Shown here: positions 25,301-39,800 of the stretch, one piece after another
Position numbering within the stretch: the stretch's first letter is position 1
Layout: each line of letters opens with the position of its first letter
NCBI GenBank assembly: GCA_007844125.1
Contig: CM017556.1
Span: 20,249,607 to 20,313,606 of the forward strand
Reading direction: 5' to 3'
Length of the DNA stretch: 64,000 bases
Origin: Sinonovacula constricta
Lineage: Eukaryota; Mollusca; Bivalvia; Cardiida; Solecurtidae
Made by a program: the position numbers and the translations under genes
Notes under the pieces: generated by a model
What the model was told of the DNA's origin: nothing
What the model saw: the letters and a program-made list of their open reading frames with translations, nothing else
The model's database searches: none

Positions 25301-27768
25301 TAATTCGAGCTGAAATATGCGATAACAATCTAGCTTATCTAAGATGTTCTCGACATCGTTATTCTATCTTCTTTCATGTAGAAGTGACAGAACAGACAGC
25401 AAATAAACCAGATTACAACCTCATCTGCCAATAATGTCTTTATCATATCTGGATTAAATGTCATAAGAAAACAGTAGCTATATGGCGCCGCAGGTTATCG
25501 CCTAGATGTTTCCATACTCCTATGGGTCTATCAAAATGTTGTTTATAGAATGAAGAAAACGCGTTTATCAGATCTCTCCTCTACATCAGCACAAGTGTAC
25601 TATCGGCTTAAAGCTGAGTAAAGATAAGATAAATTTCTAATTCCATCCTAGATGTGTTTTGAACAAAAGAAAATAATAAATAAATATATAAAAACATACA
25701 TGTTGAACGTTTTATTCTTATTTTTCCAATCAGCAGTCATTATTAAAAATATTAACCTATACCCATAATATTACACAAAAAACACTCAGCAATTAATGTG
25801 CATTTCTGATTGTAAATTTAATGCGTGACCTCCTTGACGTTGACATTTCGGGTGTTTGTGTCAACAGGGTACACAGATTGAGACAATGACACTATATTAT
25901 ACAAAGAAATGACCAAAAACAACGACCAATCATCGGGCGCTATTGAGGCTACATTGCCACGAAGCATTTACTGAAAAAACGCACACTAGTTACAAAAGTA
26001 GTGTGGATCAAGATTATCCAAAGGTAAACGCGAAGGCTAGAAAGTATTCCCGTCAATCCGCAAGAGACGCTCGTGCACGGAGAACAGGGGTATACATTCA
26101 AGCAGGATACCCTACCCGCTTGTTTATTGGTGGCCAATTGACTTGTTTCGGGGCTGGTTAAAGACTGTCAACGAAAACAGATTAGTATAACCGGTTTGTC
26201 AATCCGAGCAATCTCAAAAAGAACCAATCAGATACAATGAAGGAAGAGTTGAAAACATTTTCTCACTCGACACCGATATTGACGCATCACATGAAAGCTC
26301 ATTCTATATACAGACGGTGATGTCACTCGATTTCAGTCAGCTCTGGAAGATGACGCTTTACAACCTCGCCGGTTTGGGGTATTTGTGCTTCCATATTGAA
26401 AAAAAAAACAGTTCCGTGTATTAATATAAACATTAATGAAAATTTATTTTGTATTAAGTAGAGTGTTGATTATATTAAGATATCATAACATAACATATGT
26501 ATTGAAGATTACTATCGCTTTCAATGTACGTTAACCCGTTTATTCAGATTTGGAATGGACGATATTTTGATATCAAAGGTATCTTGGGAAATAGGAGTGA
26601 CACATGTGCTCAAACAATGTCAGCTAAACTTCCTGAAAGCGGTTGTGAATAAAAAAAGATGTCATGGCTGTACTACCCACAATGCACTGAGCGCTTTTAC
26701 GCAGACCATTAGTCTTGTTTTGACACATCAATGAAAGCACGGGTAGCGAAACAAAAGGCAGTAAAGAAGGTGGAGTAGTTCAAATAACAACAACGGAAAC
26801 AACAGCGACAATGTAAATGGCAGAAGGCTAGATGAAGGTGGGCGAACCAGCGGTAATGCCACCACCCCAGATGATGCTGCGGCAGCCGACTTCACTACAG
26901 AATCCGTTCATCTATTGGATAACAATAACGACATTCGTGCATGCCTACTAGTACAAAGCTTAGTAGGAAAGACATAAAATAAACTACATGTACATTCAGA
27001 TGAAATTACGATATATTTAAGACACACTATATTATGTTATTTTGTGAAACGTGGAGAAATAATTGGTTTCCGTGTGATAGGACAGGTTTCAAACACATGA
27101 CGCACAATAGGGAAGATAGACACAAAAAAGCGGCTTGTTGCCAGTAAGCTTGATTCGTACCTCAATGTCAATGTACTCTCTGAACCATATCAGAGTGTGT
27201 ATACAAAGTTTCGTTCGACTGAAACGGCACTTCTTCGCCTTCAGTCTGATATATTAAAATCATTGGATCGTGGTGATGCGGCTGTTTTGACTCGAATTAT
27301 CAGCAGCCTTCGAAACTTTGGACCACAATGCACTTTATGAACGCTTAAGATTAGGTTTCGGTATTTCCGGCGTAGCCTTGGAGTTCGCTTCGTACCTTAG
27401 TAAACGTCATCAGTCAGTGTATATATCAGGCAACTGCTCAAAGCCCCATGTGCTCAGATTTTGTGTACCCCACGGGTCTGTTCTGGAGCCTAAACTCTAC
27501 ACCCTGTACACACGGGCTGTTGGAGGTCTGATCAGGCAACATGGCCTGGACTACCACATGTATGCGGACAATACACATTTAAAAGGGCTCTGAAAACCCA
27601 CTTTCTTATGAATGCTCTTTTGTCTAATTTCTTTTATATTCTCATCTAAATGTATTATTTACATTGCCAACTGCTTCACAACTGCTTATTTCTTTTCAAT
27701 GTTTTAGTTACAATTTTATATTTTGTTATTTGCCTTTGAGTACTCCTGTGATAAAGGCACCTTAATAT

Positions 27769-27820
<52 letters not shown>

Positions 27821-30800
27821 GGAGTTGATTTATACATGTTAAATTATTTGTGTTACTATATGCTGACGATATTAGTATCTTCTCAGAAAGTGAAAAGGGA
27901 ATTCAAAAAGTCTTATATATTTTATATGAATATTGTCAGACATCTGGACTAACAGTAAATGTTACTAAAAGTAAGATCATGATTTTATAAAAATGGCGGA
28001 ATACAAATACATGTTTTAAATACAATTAGATATTGTGTCATTGTTTAGTTACCTTGGGGAAAATATATTGTGTCATTTTTTTGTTACCTTGGGTTTAATA
28101 TATCGTCAGGCGGTAATTTACCATATGCAAGTGAAACTTTGGCAGAACAAGCAAGGGCACTATTTCAGATGATAAAGCAACTGGTTAAAGATACATGAAA
28201 TAAAGTTAGTCACAGGCTTGAACTATTCGATAAACTTTATTGTGCCAACACACAATTATGGTGCAGAAATTTTAGGTATCAATAATATTAACTATTAAAA
28301 AGAGTGCATTTAAAATTCTATCAGATGGTATTAGAAGTAAAACTTCAAATAAAAAATGAATTAGTTAATGGTGAGGTAGGTAGAATTCCATTAGCAAAAC
28401 AAAAAGTTGTATGCATCATAAGATGTTGGCTTAAAGTGTTACATAGCAGTGATATAAAATATATCAAATATGCATACAGTCTATTATTATGTGATACTGA
28501 TTTTTCAAAATAAGAGCTATGATCCTAAGACAAATGTTGAACAGGTTAGTTCATCAACTCGAGTAGACATATATACATAAGGGCATTTCTCTATATTTAA
28601 ATTTAAATATTACGTAGATAACGTGGGTGAAACTAACATCAGGGTGGTGACTACAAGATTAAGATTATCACCACATAGATTAAAAATGGAAACAGTCCGC
28701 TGGCATAAACCATTTCCCATCCCATTGAACGAAAGAAAATTCAAAACGTGTAAAATACTTACAGATGAATACCTTTTTCTTCTTTAATATGATAAAACTT
28801 ACGGAGTTTAATAAATCAGTCAATGAAAATATAAATAATAAACTAGCAGTGTACACATATAAATCTTATAACATTCGGAATTATATAGTCAATGTTTAAA
28901 TTTGTGAAACATTAATTAACTAGTTCATCTAGTTGTGTTACAGTGTTGAAATGTTTGCAATATGCATATGCATATGCAATTAATTGCTTTTTGTTATTTT
29001 AGCAGAGTTCGAATTAAATACGTATCTTATCGTCTAATAAAGTCCTAAGAAATTGACTTCCAGTGTACAACCAGTTCGAAAATGTGTGTTTGTTTAAATG
29101 GATAATATGAAAATACCATCAATGTTTAAAGTTAATACTCGTTATAAACTTATAAGTTCATTTCCATTTAATCATGTAGGTTTAATGTGTTACTACTAGA
29201 ACCTGGATTTGCGCGACGCCATTTTCTACTTTTAGAAAATCATATAAGTTAATTGTTGAAGCACAAAAAAGTATCCATCTGTATTCTCATTTCCACAATT
29301 TTAACGTTTCTTTTAAGACTGTCGAACATTTGATCATATTCAATGATGCCTGCGGCCCTCCCGTGATACTGCCGTCCATAGGATAAATACACACACTAAT
29401 TGCCATATGAGAAGCCGTTTTATGTTCGGTAAAATAGAAAGGTTGTATGCACTAATGATTTTCTTATACTTTCACTTTTTAAAAGCAAACCTATCTTATA
29501 TCTTTAATAATGAATACTGTACTTTCATTTATAGTACGCTCAAGTTGTCTATACCAATCAATTACATCTTCTGAAGCAGTTGTTACATGTTATATATAAT
29601 AACGAGTCATCGTTTCGGTAATGTGCCATTATTTAGTTGGCATGTTTTAATGAATATCGCCTTGGACATTTTGTATTCAAATAGATCGTTTTTCTTTTCA
29701 TTGCTCGCATTTGAAAAACTCGTCAGGAAGTGCGAGGTTAGAGCTCTGTAAAACCGGTTTAAGCACCCCAGTCGGTCCATATTGCCGACTGACCGTTCCA
29801 AGGCGGTAACTGTCGGGTTTGCTCTTTTCGTTAAATGATTCATCACAAATTTGTTCTTACTTTTCGCTTGGCTTGCATGTGATATACCTTTGTTCTGTGC
29901 CTTTTCGAAGTTTGGTATATGTTGCAATGCTCATGGGACTTTGTCATATATTCTTATTTATGATCACAACAATGTTACGTGTGCAGTGTGGCGGTCGTAA
30001 AAATCTCCCCGTGCATGTAATCTATGTTGTCATTTAATTCATCCTATAAGAATTGTTACGTGTATTTGCTTTGATGGACATTGGACTTTGGTTCTTCAAT
30101 TCCATCTTAACATGAACATGATGCTACAACCATTTATTCATCTCTGGTCATGTTTGTTCATGATTCAGAAAGTTAATTTTATTTATAGTCAAACTTATTT
30201 TTGTGTAGATGTTCAAATCGAAAAAATATCATATTCTTTTCTAAACACAATGTGGGCATTGTTTTTCAATGACGTCACTACTTTCGTCATAACTTATAGA
30301 AAATATCAGCGCTTGGACATTTTGTATTCAAATAGATCGTTTTTCTTTTCATTGCTCGCATTTGAAAAACTCGTCAGGAAGTGCGAGGTTAGAGCTCTGT
30401 AAAACCGGTTTAAGCACCCCAGTCGGTCCATATTGCCGACTGACCGTTCCAAGGCGGTAACTGTCGGGTTTGCTCTTTTCGTTAAATGATTCATCACAAA
30501 TTTGTTCTTACTTTTCGCTTGGCTTGCATGTGATATACATTTGTTCTGTGCCTTTTCGAAGTTTGGTATATGTTGCAATGCTCATGGGACTTTGTCATAT
30601 ATTCTTATTTATGATCACAACAATGTTACGTGTGCAGTGTGGCGGTCGTAAAAATCTCCCCGTGCATGTAATCTATGTTGTCATTTAATTCATCCTATAA
30701 GAATTGTTACGTGTATTTGCTTTGATGGACATTGGACTTTGGTTCTTCAATTCCATCTTAACATGAACATGATGCTACAACCATTTATTCATCTCTGGTC

Positions 30801-33800
30801 ATGTTTGTTCATGATTCAGAAAGTTAATTTTATTTATAGTCAAACTTATTTTTGTGTAGATGTTCAAATCGAAAAAATATCATATTCTTTTCTAAACACA
30901 ATGTGGGCATTGTTTTTCAATGACGTCACTACTTTCGTCATAACTTATAGAAAATATCAGCGCTTGGACATTTTGTATTCAAATAGATCGTTTTTCTTTT
31001 CATTGCTCGCATTTGAAAAACTCGTCAGGAAGTGCGAGGTTAGAGCTCTGTAAAACCGGTTTAAGCACCCCAGTCGGTCCATATTGCCGACTGACCGTTC
31101 CAAGGCGGTAACTGTCGGGTTTGCTCTTTTCGTTAAATGATTCATCACAAATTTGTTCTTACTTTTCGCTTGGCTTGCATGTGATATACCTTTGTTCTGA
31201 GTTTAGTATATGTTGCAATGCTCATAGGACTTTGTCATATATTCTTATCATCTTTTAGCGATAAATTTTAATTATGCAAGCTATTGTTCAATTGAAAAAA
31301 ACGCTGAATTTTAAACAACAAACATAAATTCTTAATTCAAGGAGGAGTGTAATACAACTTTTGAAGAATACACTCGTTAAAAATAGACGTTGCATTTCTT
31401 AATTATAACTGATTAAGACGGTCTATTTAATTAACTTAACCATGCTTCATTTTTCATTCCACCACGTCATTTTCTGCATATATGCAGATTTTTCATTCGG
31501 TAAGCTGTGTCCGATGGAATATGAAAAGTGAATCGTGTTTCATTTATCTGATCTTTGTTTCCACTGGTTTTCTCTACCAATTGCATAACTGTTCAAAGGA
31601 CTTAGAGATTACAGAAACCAACCTCCATCCCATCAGAAAACAAAAACAACAGCAGAAGAACAAAATAGAATTCCAACCTTAAATTTAAAGGCATAAACAA
31701 ACAAACGACGTTTTATTAATAAACAACACAGGCGCGTCTTTAAATCTTTCAGCAAGTGTTTGCTTGTTGTTGGGTTTTTTTCCATTTAATTAGGTCTCCG
31801 AGGATATTGAGTTAGGGAGTTGCCCCCACGGTGACAGCAGTGTTTGAATAAGACATAATAAGACAGGTGGGTGGTCGGCCTTTACTTATGAAAAGATAGG
31901 AGAGACGAGATATAAAACTTGAAAAGAAATTGGGATTGTGAAAAGAGGAATGATTGTTCGCTATAGATTTGTTATAAACAGCATTTAATTAGTCCAGCTA
32001 TTGTCAAAACGCTAATGTTGATTTTAAGGATTCTCTAAGAAATATATACTTTAAATACATTTAATTAATGAAATTGCCGGTCGGAGAAAAAAAAAACTTA
32101 ATGCATAGACATCTAAAACGGCAAAAAAAATTCGTGTTGACGGTAATTATTTTGGAGAAGGATCGTAAGACCACCTTGTAAACAGTATACATGTGTAACG
32201 GCTTTATGTCATTATTATATCTGTCCAGACATAGCATTGCAAAGCCCAACTAGATTTAAATTAGATCGAGTTGATATCAGACATGTTTTACTTAAAAATT
32301 GAAACGATTATGTTTCGTTATACATTAATCATTCTTGTTATCGAAAATTGGATTCATATTATTACATTTTTTTTCAGTTTAGACCCAGCATTTTCTATAT
32401 TGCTATCTATGCTATCATGATTGTATCCTTTCTTTAAATATTTGTCTAAAAGCAAGTACTAATATGTGTTCTATGCAAACAGATGAGAAGTACTAACTGA
32501 TAGATGATTCATTTGAAGTAAGACACTGTAAAGTCAAATCCTGTTTACATTTTTGTCCATCTTTACGCATTTATTGCTTATTAGGTCCGCAACAGTAAGG
32601 CGAGGCTGTAAATCGATTTGTTAAATATGCTTTGCCAGGAAATATTTTGAATCAAGAATTTTACATCTACGCAAAGGAAAAGGGGGGGGGGGGGGGTGCA
32701 TAGAAATATAGAACCATAGAAACTAACAAAGTCTGTTGTTGTTGTTTTCAAATGGCTTCGACAGCCTTTTGATATCTGCCTACATTTTGATACCAGAAGC
32801 TTGCCAATTCCTTGCCTGACAGGTACTTAATGTTTAGTGTCTGTAATATAGGCCAAAACAGCCCGGTCGATCCAAGTGTCCATGCAAGAAACAGTTCTGG
32901 GGATGATTGTGCCTTATCGTTTGACATAGATGTTGTTGTCTCTAAGACCAAATTGTGTTTACACTTTTTTACAACTGTCTCCGTTAATTTTTCTTTCTAA
33001 GTATTTAAGACGAATATGTAAACTATAACCGCAATGTACGAGCGAACACTACATTATATAGATCCAATTAAAAATTAATTTACATTCTAACCTCATTTAG
33101 CCATTTGTCTAAACTTCAATACGAATATGTTGAATTCTGACTGCATCTTAAAATCTTCTGACTGTTAAGCAAAGGTAAATAAGAAAAGGTCCTATCAAAA
33201 TTTTCACAGATATTTAAATTTTATCTACCTGCAGACCAAGGCCAATATCACCGTGATCCTTGATTGTAGAGAAGGAATAAGGCATCTAGCTATTCACCTC
33301 ATCGAATCAGACTTAAATTCGAGTAATCTGCTCGCACCATTATTGCAAAATAACCTGGATAAAATGGGTTTTTTTCTTAAACAAAACTGCATATAAGGGG
33401 GGTTCTTTCCCAAATAACCTGCGGAAACAATAAAGCAACGATACTATAATCCAGTTCGTACCTATCTAAAAAGATATTTACAGTACGTGTAAAGTACTGG
33501 TTATAACCACCCAGTAAGCATTTTAATCCAGGGATGTACACGATTCATTCTATGGCATGTGGTAATTGTCTTTAAAAGATTGTATCTTCGAGTTGAGAAT
33601 AATTGTGAATGATATTAACTTTGAAAAATGTCTTACTTTTTATTTTAGGCTTGCGTTCGTCTGAACAAAACTTAATTTTAAGTTTGGGAATCTAAGCTGC
33701 GAGCTTCTATTTTGCCACGTTTACCTTACATATCGTAGTGCTTAAGACGTCAGTTTGCGGTTGGTGAATTATTACGATACAAAGAAACGAGCATGTGCAA

Positions 33801-36800
33801 ATATTGACAGTTCGTCCCGCATTAGATTTGCATTTGTTGCTATTGTTTCTTGTTTTATTGTTTTCAAATATTTTACATTAACTTGTATATGTCATTGCCT
33901 AGCGGTATGGCTTCGGAATGGACCTTTTCCTATCGCCAAATACTGAGTGTTACCCTCTGTCTATGACCCTGTAGTGCGAATAATTAAATGCTAAAAAACA
34001 GTAAAATATAACGTTAATTCTAGTTGTGTGGCGTTCCGTCCTACGAGTTAATTATCTTCTTTTTCTTTCCGAATAAGACAAAGCTGGCCTTCCTCTCTAA
34101 CGAGTCAGGCTTCTCTCCTCCGCCATTGTTATTTACGAATTAGGGGTCACGGACGAAAGGATATGTGCGGGTCACGGCAGGATAATAAGAACACTTACGT
34201 AACTGATCGGAAAATTTTGGTATACAACCTAGTTAATTTAATTTTTATGACTCCCCAGTGCTAAAATATGTTATCGTTTTTCATTTACTCTTTTGAACTC
34301 ATGTTAAAATCTATGAACAAACAGCCACTATATATGTAATATAATGTATCTGGAGCGTTATTTGCATCAAATTTGATGATGGCATTCCAAAATATGTATA
34401 ACTTTATTATTTGGGGCAAGTCTCAAGATCTTCATATTTACCTATTAAATGTTAGCCGTCACATTATCAGCGCAATAAGTCTGCTTAAATGCAACTTAAG
34501 AAGCAATTGCAACCAGAGGCAACAATTAAAACTCCGAAACTACAATTAAATGCGTACCTATCATGATAGGATCTTGTGAGGTATAAGATGTTACCGCCCA
34601 GTTAACATTAAAACTAACGCATGCCATTTGTTTCAATTCAATGGTTTATGGTTATTGTTTTTTTTTTTTTTGCCAGTTGGATCTTTTTGGGGAAAAGATA
34701 GCTAATCTTACGGTGTTATATTTTCTACTATTTTTCTTTGAAATGTGTGCCTTTGCTGAGGTATACTTTCGTCTCTGCGTGTACTTATACAAATTTTTTA
34801 TTGGAGTTTGGGAATTTTCGCAAAAAAGGATTTTATATGTCACATTTTACGTTAATCCAAAATATCATTGTGTTTCAGAAAGACCTGTTAGAGAGTTTTT
34901 ATTTGCTTCAATATACTCGTTGACATAACATTGAAAAGCAGATATTCAAACTGCTTTTAATTTTATATTTTTATTTGTGGAAACTAATTTTACTTTTAAG
35001 ACGACCCTAGGTTTGACTGTGTTTTTATGAAAAAAAAATAAAGGAATTCGATTTCATAAATTGGTAAACACTTTGCTTAAACTCTTGTATACGTTAATTA
35101 GTTTTAATCCAAGCACTGTAAACTGACAAGAAACATAGCTCTTGACATATTATATGTTCCCTTCAATAAAACCTTTCATAAAGACATGGCTATTTTGTGG
35201 CATGAACTTACATGTTTGAGTAATATTATTTTACTAACGGAAAAATCGTGTGAAGTTTAAATGCTATGTTTGTTCAATACGCATTTTAACCTTTCGACAT
35301 TCGTACACCAGAATAAATTGTTTTAAGAAAATCAATTGTCGACGCCTTGCAGTCAATCCTTGCTCTAAACTCCAGTGGATTATACTAAGAAATTTTAATT
35401 ATAATCTACTTGTCTGTAATGCTGTTTATGTAGCGCTATCTAATGTTTGCGGAGTTCTCCTCAGTGCGCGACTGTGTATTCAGAATACCTAGCATGACTA
35501 CAGCGCAGTTTCCTGCCCTGCAATAACAGATTTACTTTAGACGTCCTATACATATTTATTTTATCACCTTTTGTGCACAAGTGAGAGAACCGTTAGGTAA
35601 AAACAGATAGCAAAATCATCACTAATAAGGTACTTATCTTTTCCGGATAAACTGCCATTTCAAAACAGATACTGAATGGCAGCGTATCTATAAAAGACCA
35701 TCTCTCAATTAACAGCAGAGAAATTATGAACCGATATCTTGAAATGCATTTACAGTTATTACATTATTTAAAAGCAATGTAATTATCCCGCAACTCGGAC
35801 TAAGTGTACCAAATCAGCTGCAGGTAGTTTAGGATAGGAATGACAGAAGCGGATACTCGTTCATACATAGAGTAACAGCTCTACCCTAAACACGTGTACT
35901 ATCGAAGTGCTGCCACAAGTTCTCAGTTTAGAGAAATACCAACCATATCGTATTGTAATTTGTGGAAAGAATATTTTGTGTTTATGGTTAAGAAACACAT
36001 TTTTGACGATAGTGACAATTTATGTTGCAATTAGCGTCCATCGATGTCCCGCTGAATATAATTATTAAATAGGTAAATAGAGCTTCCTGTTATTATATTA
36101 AAAGATTAACTTTTTTTAATATGTTAAGAATTGTCACTTATTACTTCCTACTTACAACTAAAATATTTTATACGATGACCAAATTGATTGCAAAAATAAA
36201 CCATATGACGTCAAATGTGCGCACTTATGACATTACTTATGAATATAAATTTACATTGTTTGCAACATTAAAAAAGTTTTTATTTTACTTTATGAAACCC
36301 GCGGTTCCTCAATAAGCGAACATTTCTTCATAAAACCAAACCAAAAAGGTAGCAATAAAATGTGCATAAATAATCATACCAAATATTTAATTACATATGA
36401 TCGTCCAAGATTAGATCAGAATTTATCTGTCTATCATGTCAGCTGTGGGACTTTTTAAATCAAACAAAAAATATTGAAACATATTGGAAAATCCTTTGTT
36501 ATGCCACGTAGCTAAAACTACTATACTAAATCCATTTTCCGATGTAATAGATATAACTGTTGATTGTAATATGCACTTGCAACTGGTATATTTGTCTGGA
36601 TTCTCACAGTAACTTTGTTTCGATAACTGAATCTCGATCTGTCATAACAAGCATTTCGAAATTTTAGATAATTGCACACAAGACCTACCAAAATTACATA
36701 TGACGGTTTACAAACAACGATTATATTTAAATGAATTCCTACCTGACGCTGAAATATGTTAATAGATGTTACATGATAATTATGCATCTGACGCCCTACC

Positions 36801-39800
36801 TGCTGCACTTCTATAGCCTGAAAGCCGGTATGAATTTGTGGTTTTTAATGTACAAAAAAGTTCTGTGAAATATAAGCAAAATTTGCCTTGCTTTTGAGCT
36901 CTCTTGCACTTTGCACAGTCTGATATGTCATTACCATTCTTTCATGCTTAATTCAACCTGTCGACATTTATGTAAACAAACATATCTTTCGGATTTATAT
37001 CATAAAGCACATCAAATATTAACGCATCGAAGTTTATACCTGATCAATGCTCAAGTGGATTATAAAATGAATCTTTAGGAACGCTGCATATACAAGGCAT
37101 GTCTATAGTCGACCCGCTGCTACCCCAGAATTCATGGCTTGTTAACAGCAAGGTTCCTAGCGCTGCGATAACAACCTAGTTTATCGTAGATGTCCATTAC
37201 ATACCTTTTATCATCCTTTCTGAAAAAGTGACAGAATCGTTTAGTTAAGGAACCAGATTACGAATTATCTCCAATTATCTTCCTATCGTTTCCGAATTAA
37301 CTGCCGTAAGAAAACAGACACTATATGGTGCCACATGTTATCGTCCGTACGTATCCTCGCACCTCAAGTTCTGGGTTATCTAAACGTCCTTAATTTGGCT
37401 AAATTCACCATGCCACTAAAGTCAAATAGAGATAAAATAAAAACCAATATTTCGATACAGTTATTCAACATTTAAGTGCCATGAAATTAGCTCTCATCTT
37501 AAGTCAGAGGTTCCGTAGGCTCGTCTGCAGGTGATTAGTGTTAAGGAATGGCCCTAACACGTGTACTAACGGCCTGCAGTCAAGATTTCCCAGTTTAGAT
37601 AAACACAATACATGAAATAGGCGAAAATGTCATAAAATCCATTTCAAATATATGGAAATGTTGTGTGCGTGTTTGTGGCAGTTGTTTCACAAATAAGCTT
37701 TAAACCGTTTATAAAAGAGCTTCATTTTTATTCGTTTCTTTAAGAAGAGTACGTTTCAGTTTAAAACCAAAGCAGGGTGATGTTTTCCAATAACGTGTAT
37801 GCATATAATGAACACGATATTGTTATCACACATGATAATTTCTAGATTAGATCAATATGCAAATGACAACTGTGAAAAATATATAGTACATTTAACCCAA
37901 TATCCAATAAACAAGCTGGTTAATATTTGGAATCCTGTTCATGAGTAACGTAGCTTAAAGACTAATGTAAACCCAATATCCTATTTTAAAGATATAACTG
38001 TTGGTAAACGATGCACATACCACACGTAGTCCATGTGTCTGGATTCACATATTAAGTTTTGTTTATAAACAAGTTCGGATAACACAGGCTACCCTTTCAA
38101 GCAACTCAAAATCTCAGGTTTTTGTTTTAAACACCCACGCCAAAAATAATTAAGTGAGGTTTTATTTACTTCAGCATTTACAAACAACCATTACATATTA
38201 GCGAGTTCCTATCTGACGTACAAACAGAATCAACAATTTGAAGCAACATCTTACGATTTCAAACTGCATAACAAAACACTCATCTTCTAAAAACATCGTT
38301 CGTAGAAAAAATCGCGTAGCAACTGATCAGTCAGCTGTCGAACCTTTTTTGAACGAATATTGCTAAGTTCTTCAAAGGAATAACAGGGATCCATTTAAAT
38401 ACCCAGATTATCATCAAATCAATTAGCCCCCTATCGTACAAACACACTCCAACGTGGCTTTGTGTTGTTTTTTAAAAAAAGTCGATATAATAATAAGACA
38501 AACAATGTTATCAATAGCCTAATAATAAAACTCAATCTGTTTTTCCATTAAAGCTGTTTTAACTTTTCTCTTATGCTGTCAGAAAACCCCAGATTTATTA
38601 ATACATATGACATACTTATGGTACTGCTGATCGTGGGACTAAATACAAAGTATTATATTAAAGTAAATTAAATAATCAGTCTAATTGTACTATGCAATTA
38701 CATAATAATTGTAGTAGGCTCCATGGACTTTTTGAGGCTGTAATTGATGAGAAGTTTGATGAGAATGTTGTTATTGTACTACACTTACGGAAAAAGAAGC
38801 CCATAGATGAAAAGAACTTTCCGGGTCATTCCGTTTTCGGTACGATAATCATTCGATGTATCTGGTATAATGAATGATATGTATATATTTGCGACATTTT
38901 TGTTTGCCGGAAAAAGATTAAGCTATAAAATGTTTTTCAAAATAGTGTTGAGTACAGTTTAATTGGTTAGTTCATACTTTAAACTTCCATTTATCAATTT
39001 ATTGTTCATCATTTTATTAGATTTACAACTATTGCCGCATGGTCAATAAATATAACAAAAATATTAACAAAAATATTAACCGTTGTTGTTTTGATGACGT
39101 CATACGCACCGACGTGTTTATTTTCGATTGGTGTTCCTGACATACATCCGAGAGATCTTTCGTGAATTGTCTAAGGAGTAATTATAGTAGCGACATATTT
39201 TTGCCACATGTGTTCATAGAGTTTGTTGATAAAGTGGTGCATTTTTCTTAAGATGAGGTTATTAATGCAGTTAGTAATTTCTATCAATGTGTGGTCTGCT
39301 TTGATGTTCATCTGGGCCTGCCTAGAATCAGCTGGTCAAAAGTGAGATTAAGCATGTGTGGCGAAAAATGTAAATCTTGATCATAACTGGCAATATGTTT
39401 TTCTTTTCAAATTATCTGTATATGAAATAGATTTTGGATTTTCGTGACAAGTCGCAGAATAATTGCACGATGATGCGTAAAGATGCGCAGAAATCTAACA
39501 GGAAGCGAAGGTCGTTGACCTTAGTGATTAATTAAAAAGCATCGGAACAAATCTTTCAGGCAAAACAAGAATCGATTTCCAAATCTTATCTTGCCTGCAA
39601 AATTATATATAAAAGAGATACAAATGTGTCTCATTGTACGCTTTATTCGAATAACCCTTCTTGTATTAATGATGTCGTCAAACGAGAAATGTCGTCAGTG
39701 TTTGTTATCATTGATTGTTGTGGAATACAATATTTAATTAACTACTGAATCTTTTATAGAAGAAATTTCAATGTCAATTCTCATTGCGTGAAAAAAAAAA

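Noticed and set aside
25943..26350. Possible histone gene with CCAAT and TATA promoter and a Lys/Arg-rich frame
   Set aside because: The Lys/Arg-rich peptide does not match any core histone or H1, the frame after the TATA-like box is about 20 codons, and no histone 3' stem-loop is seen.
29607..31148. Repeated 104-, 90- and 72-codon frames that look like a small multicopy gene family
   Set aside because: They are copies of one 651-bp tandem repeat. The dispersed relative at 49290 does not keep the same frames, so the repetition comes from DNA duplication and not from a coding family.
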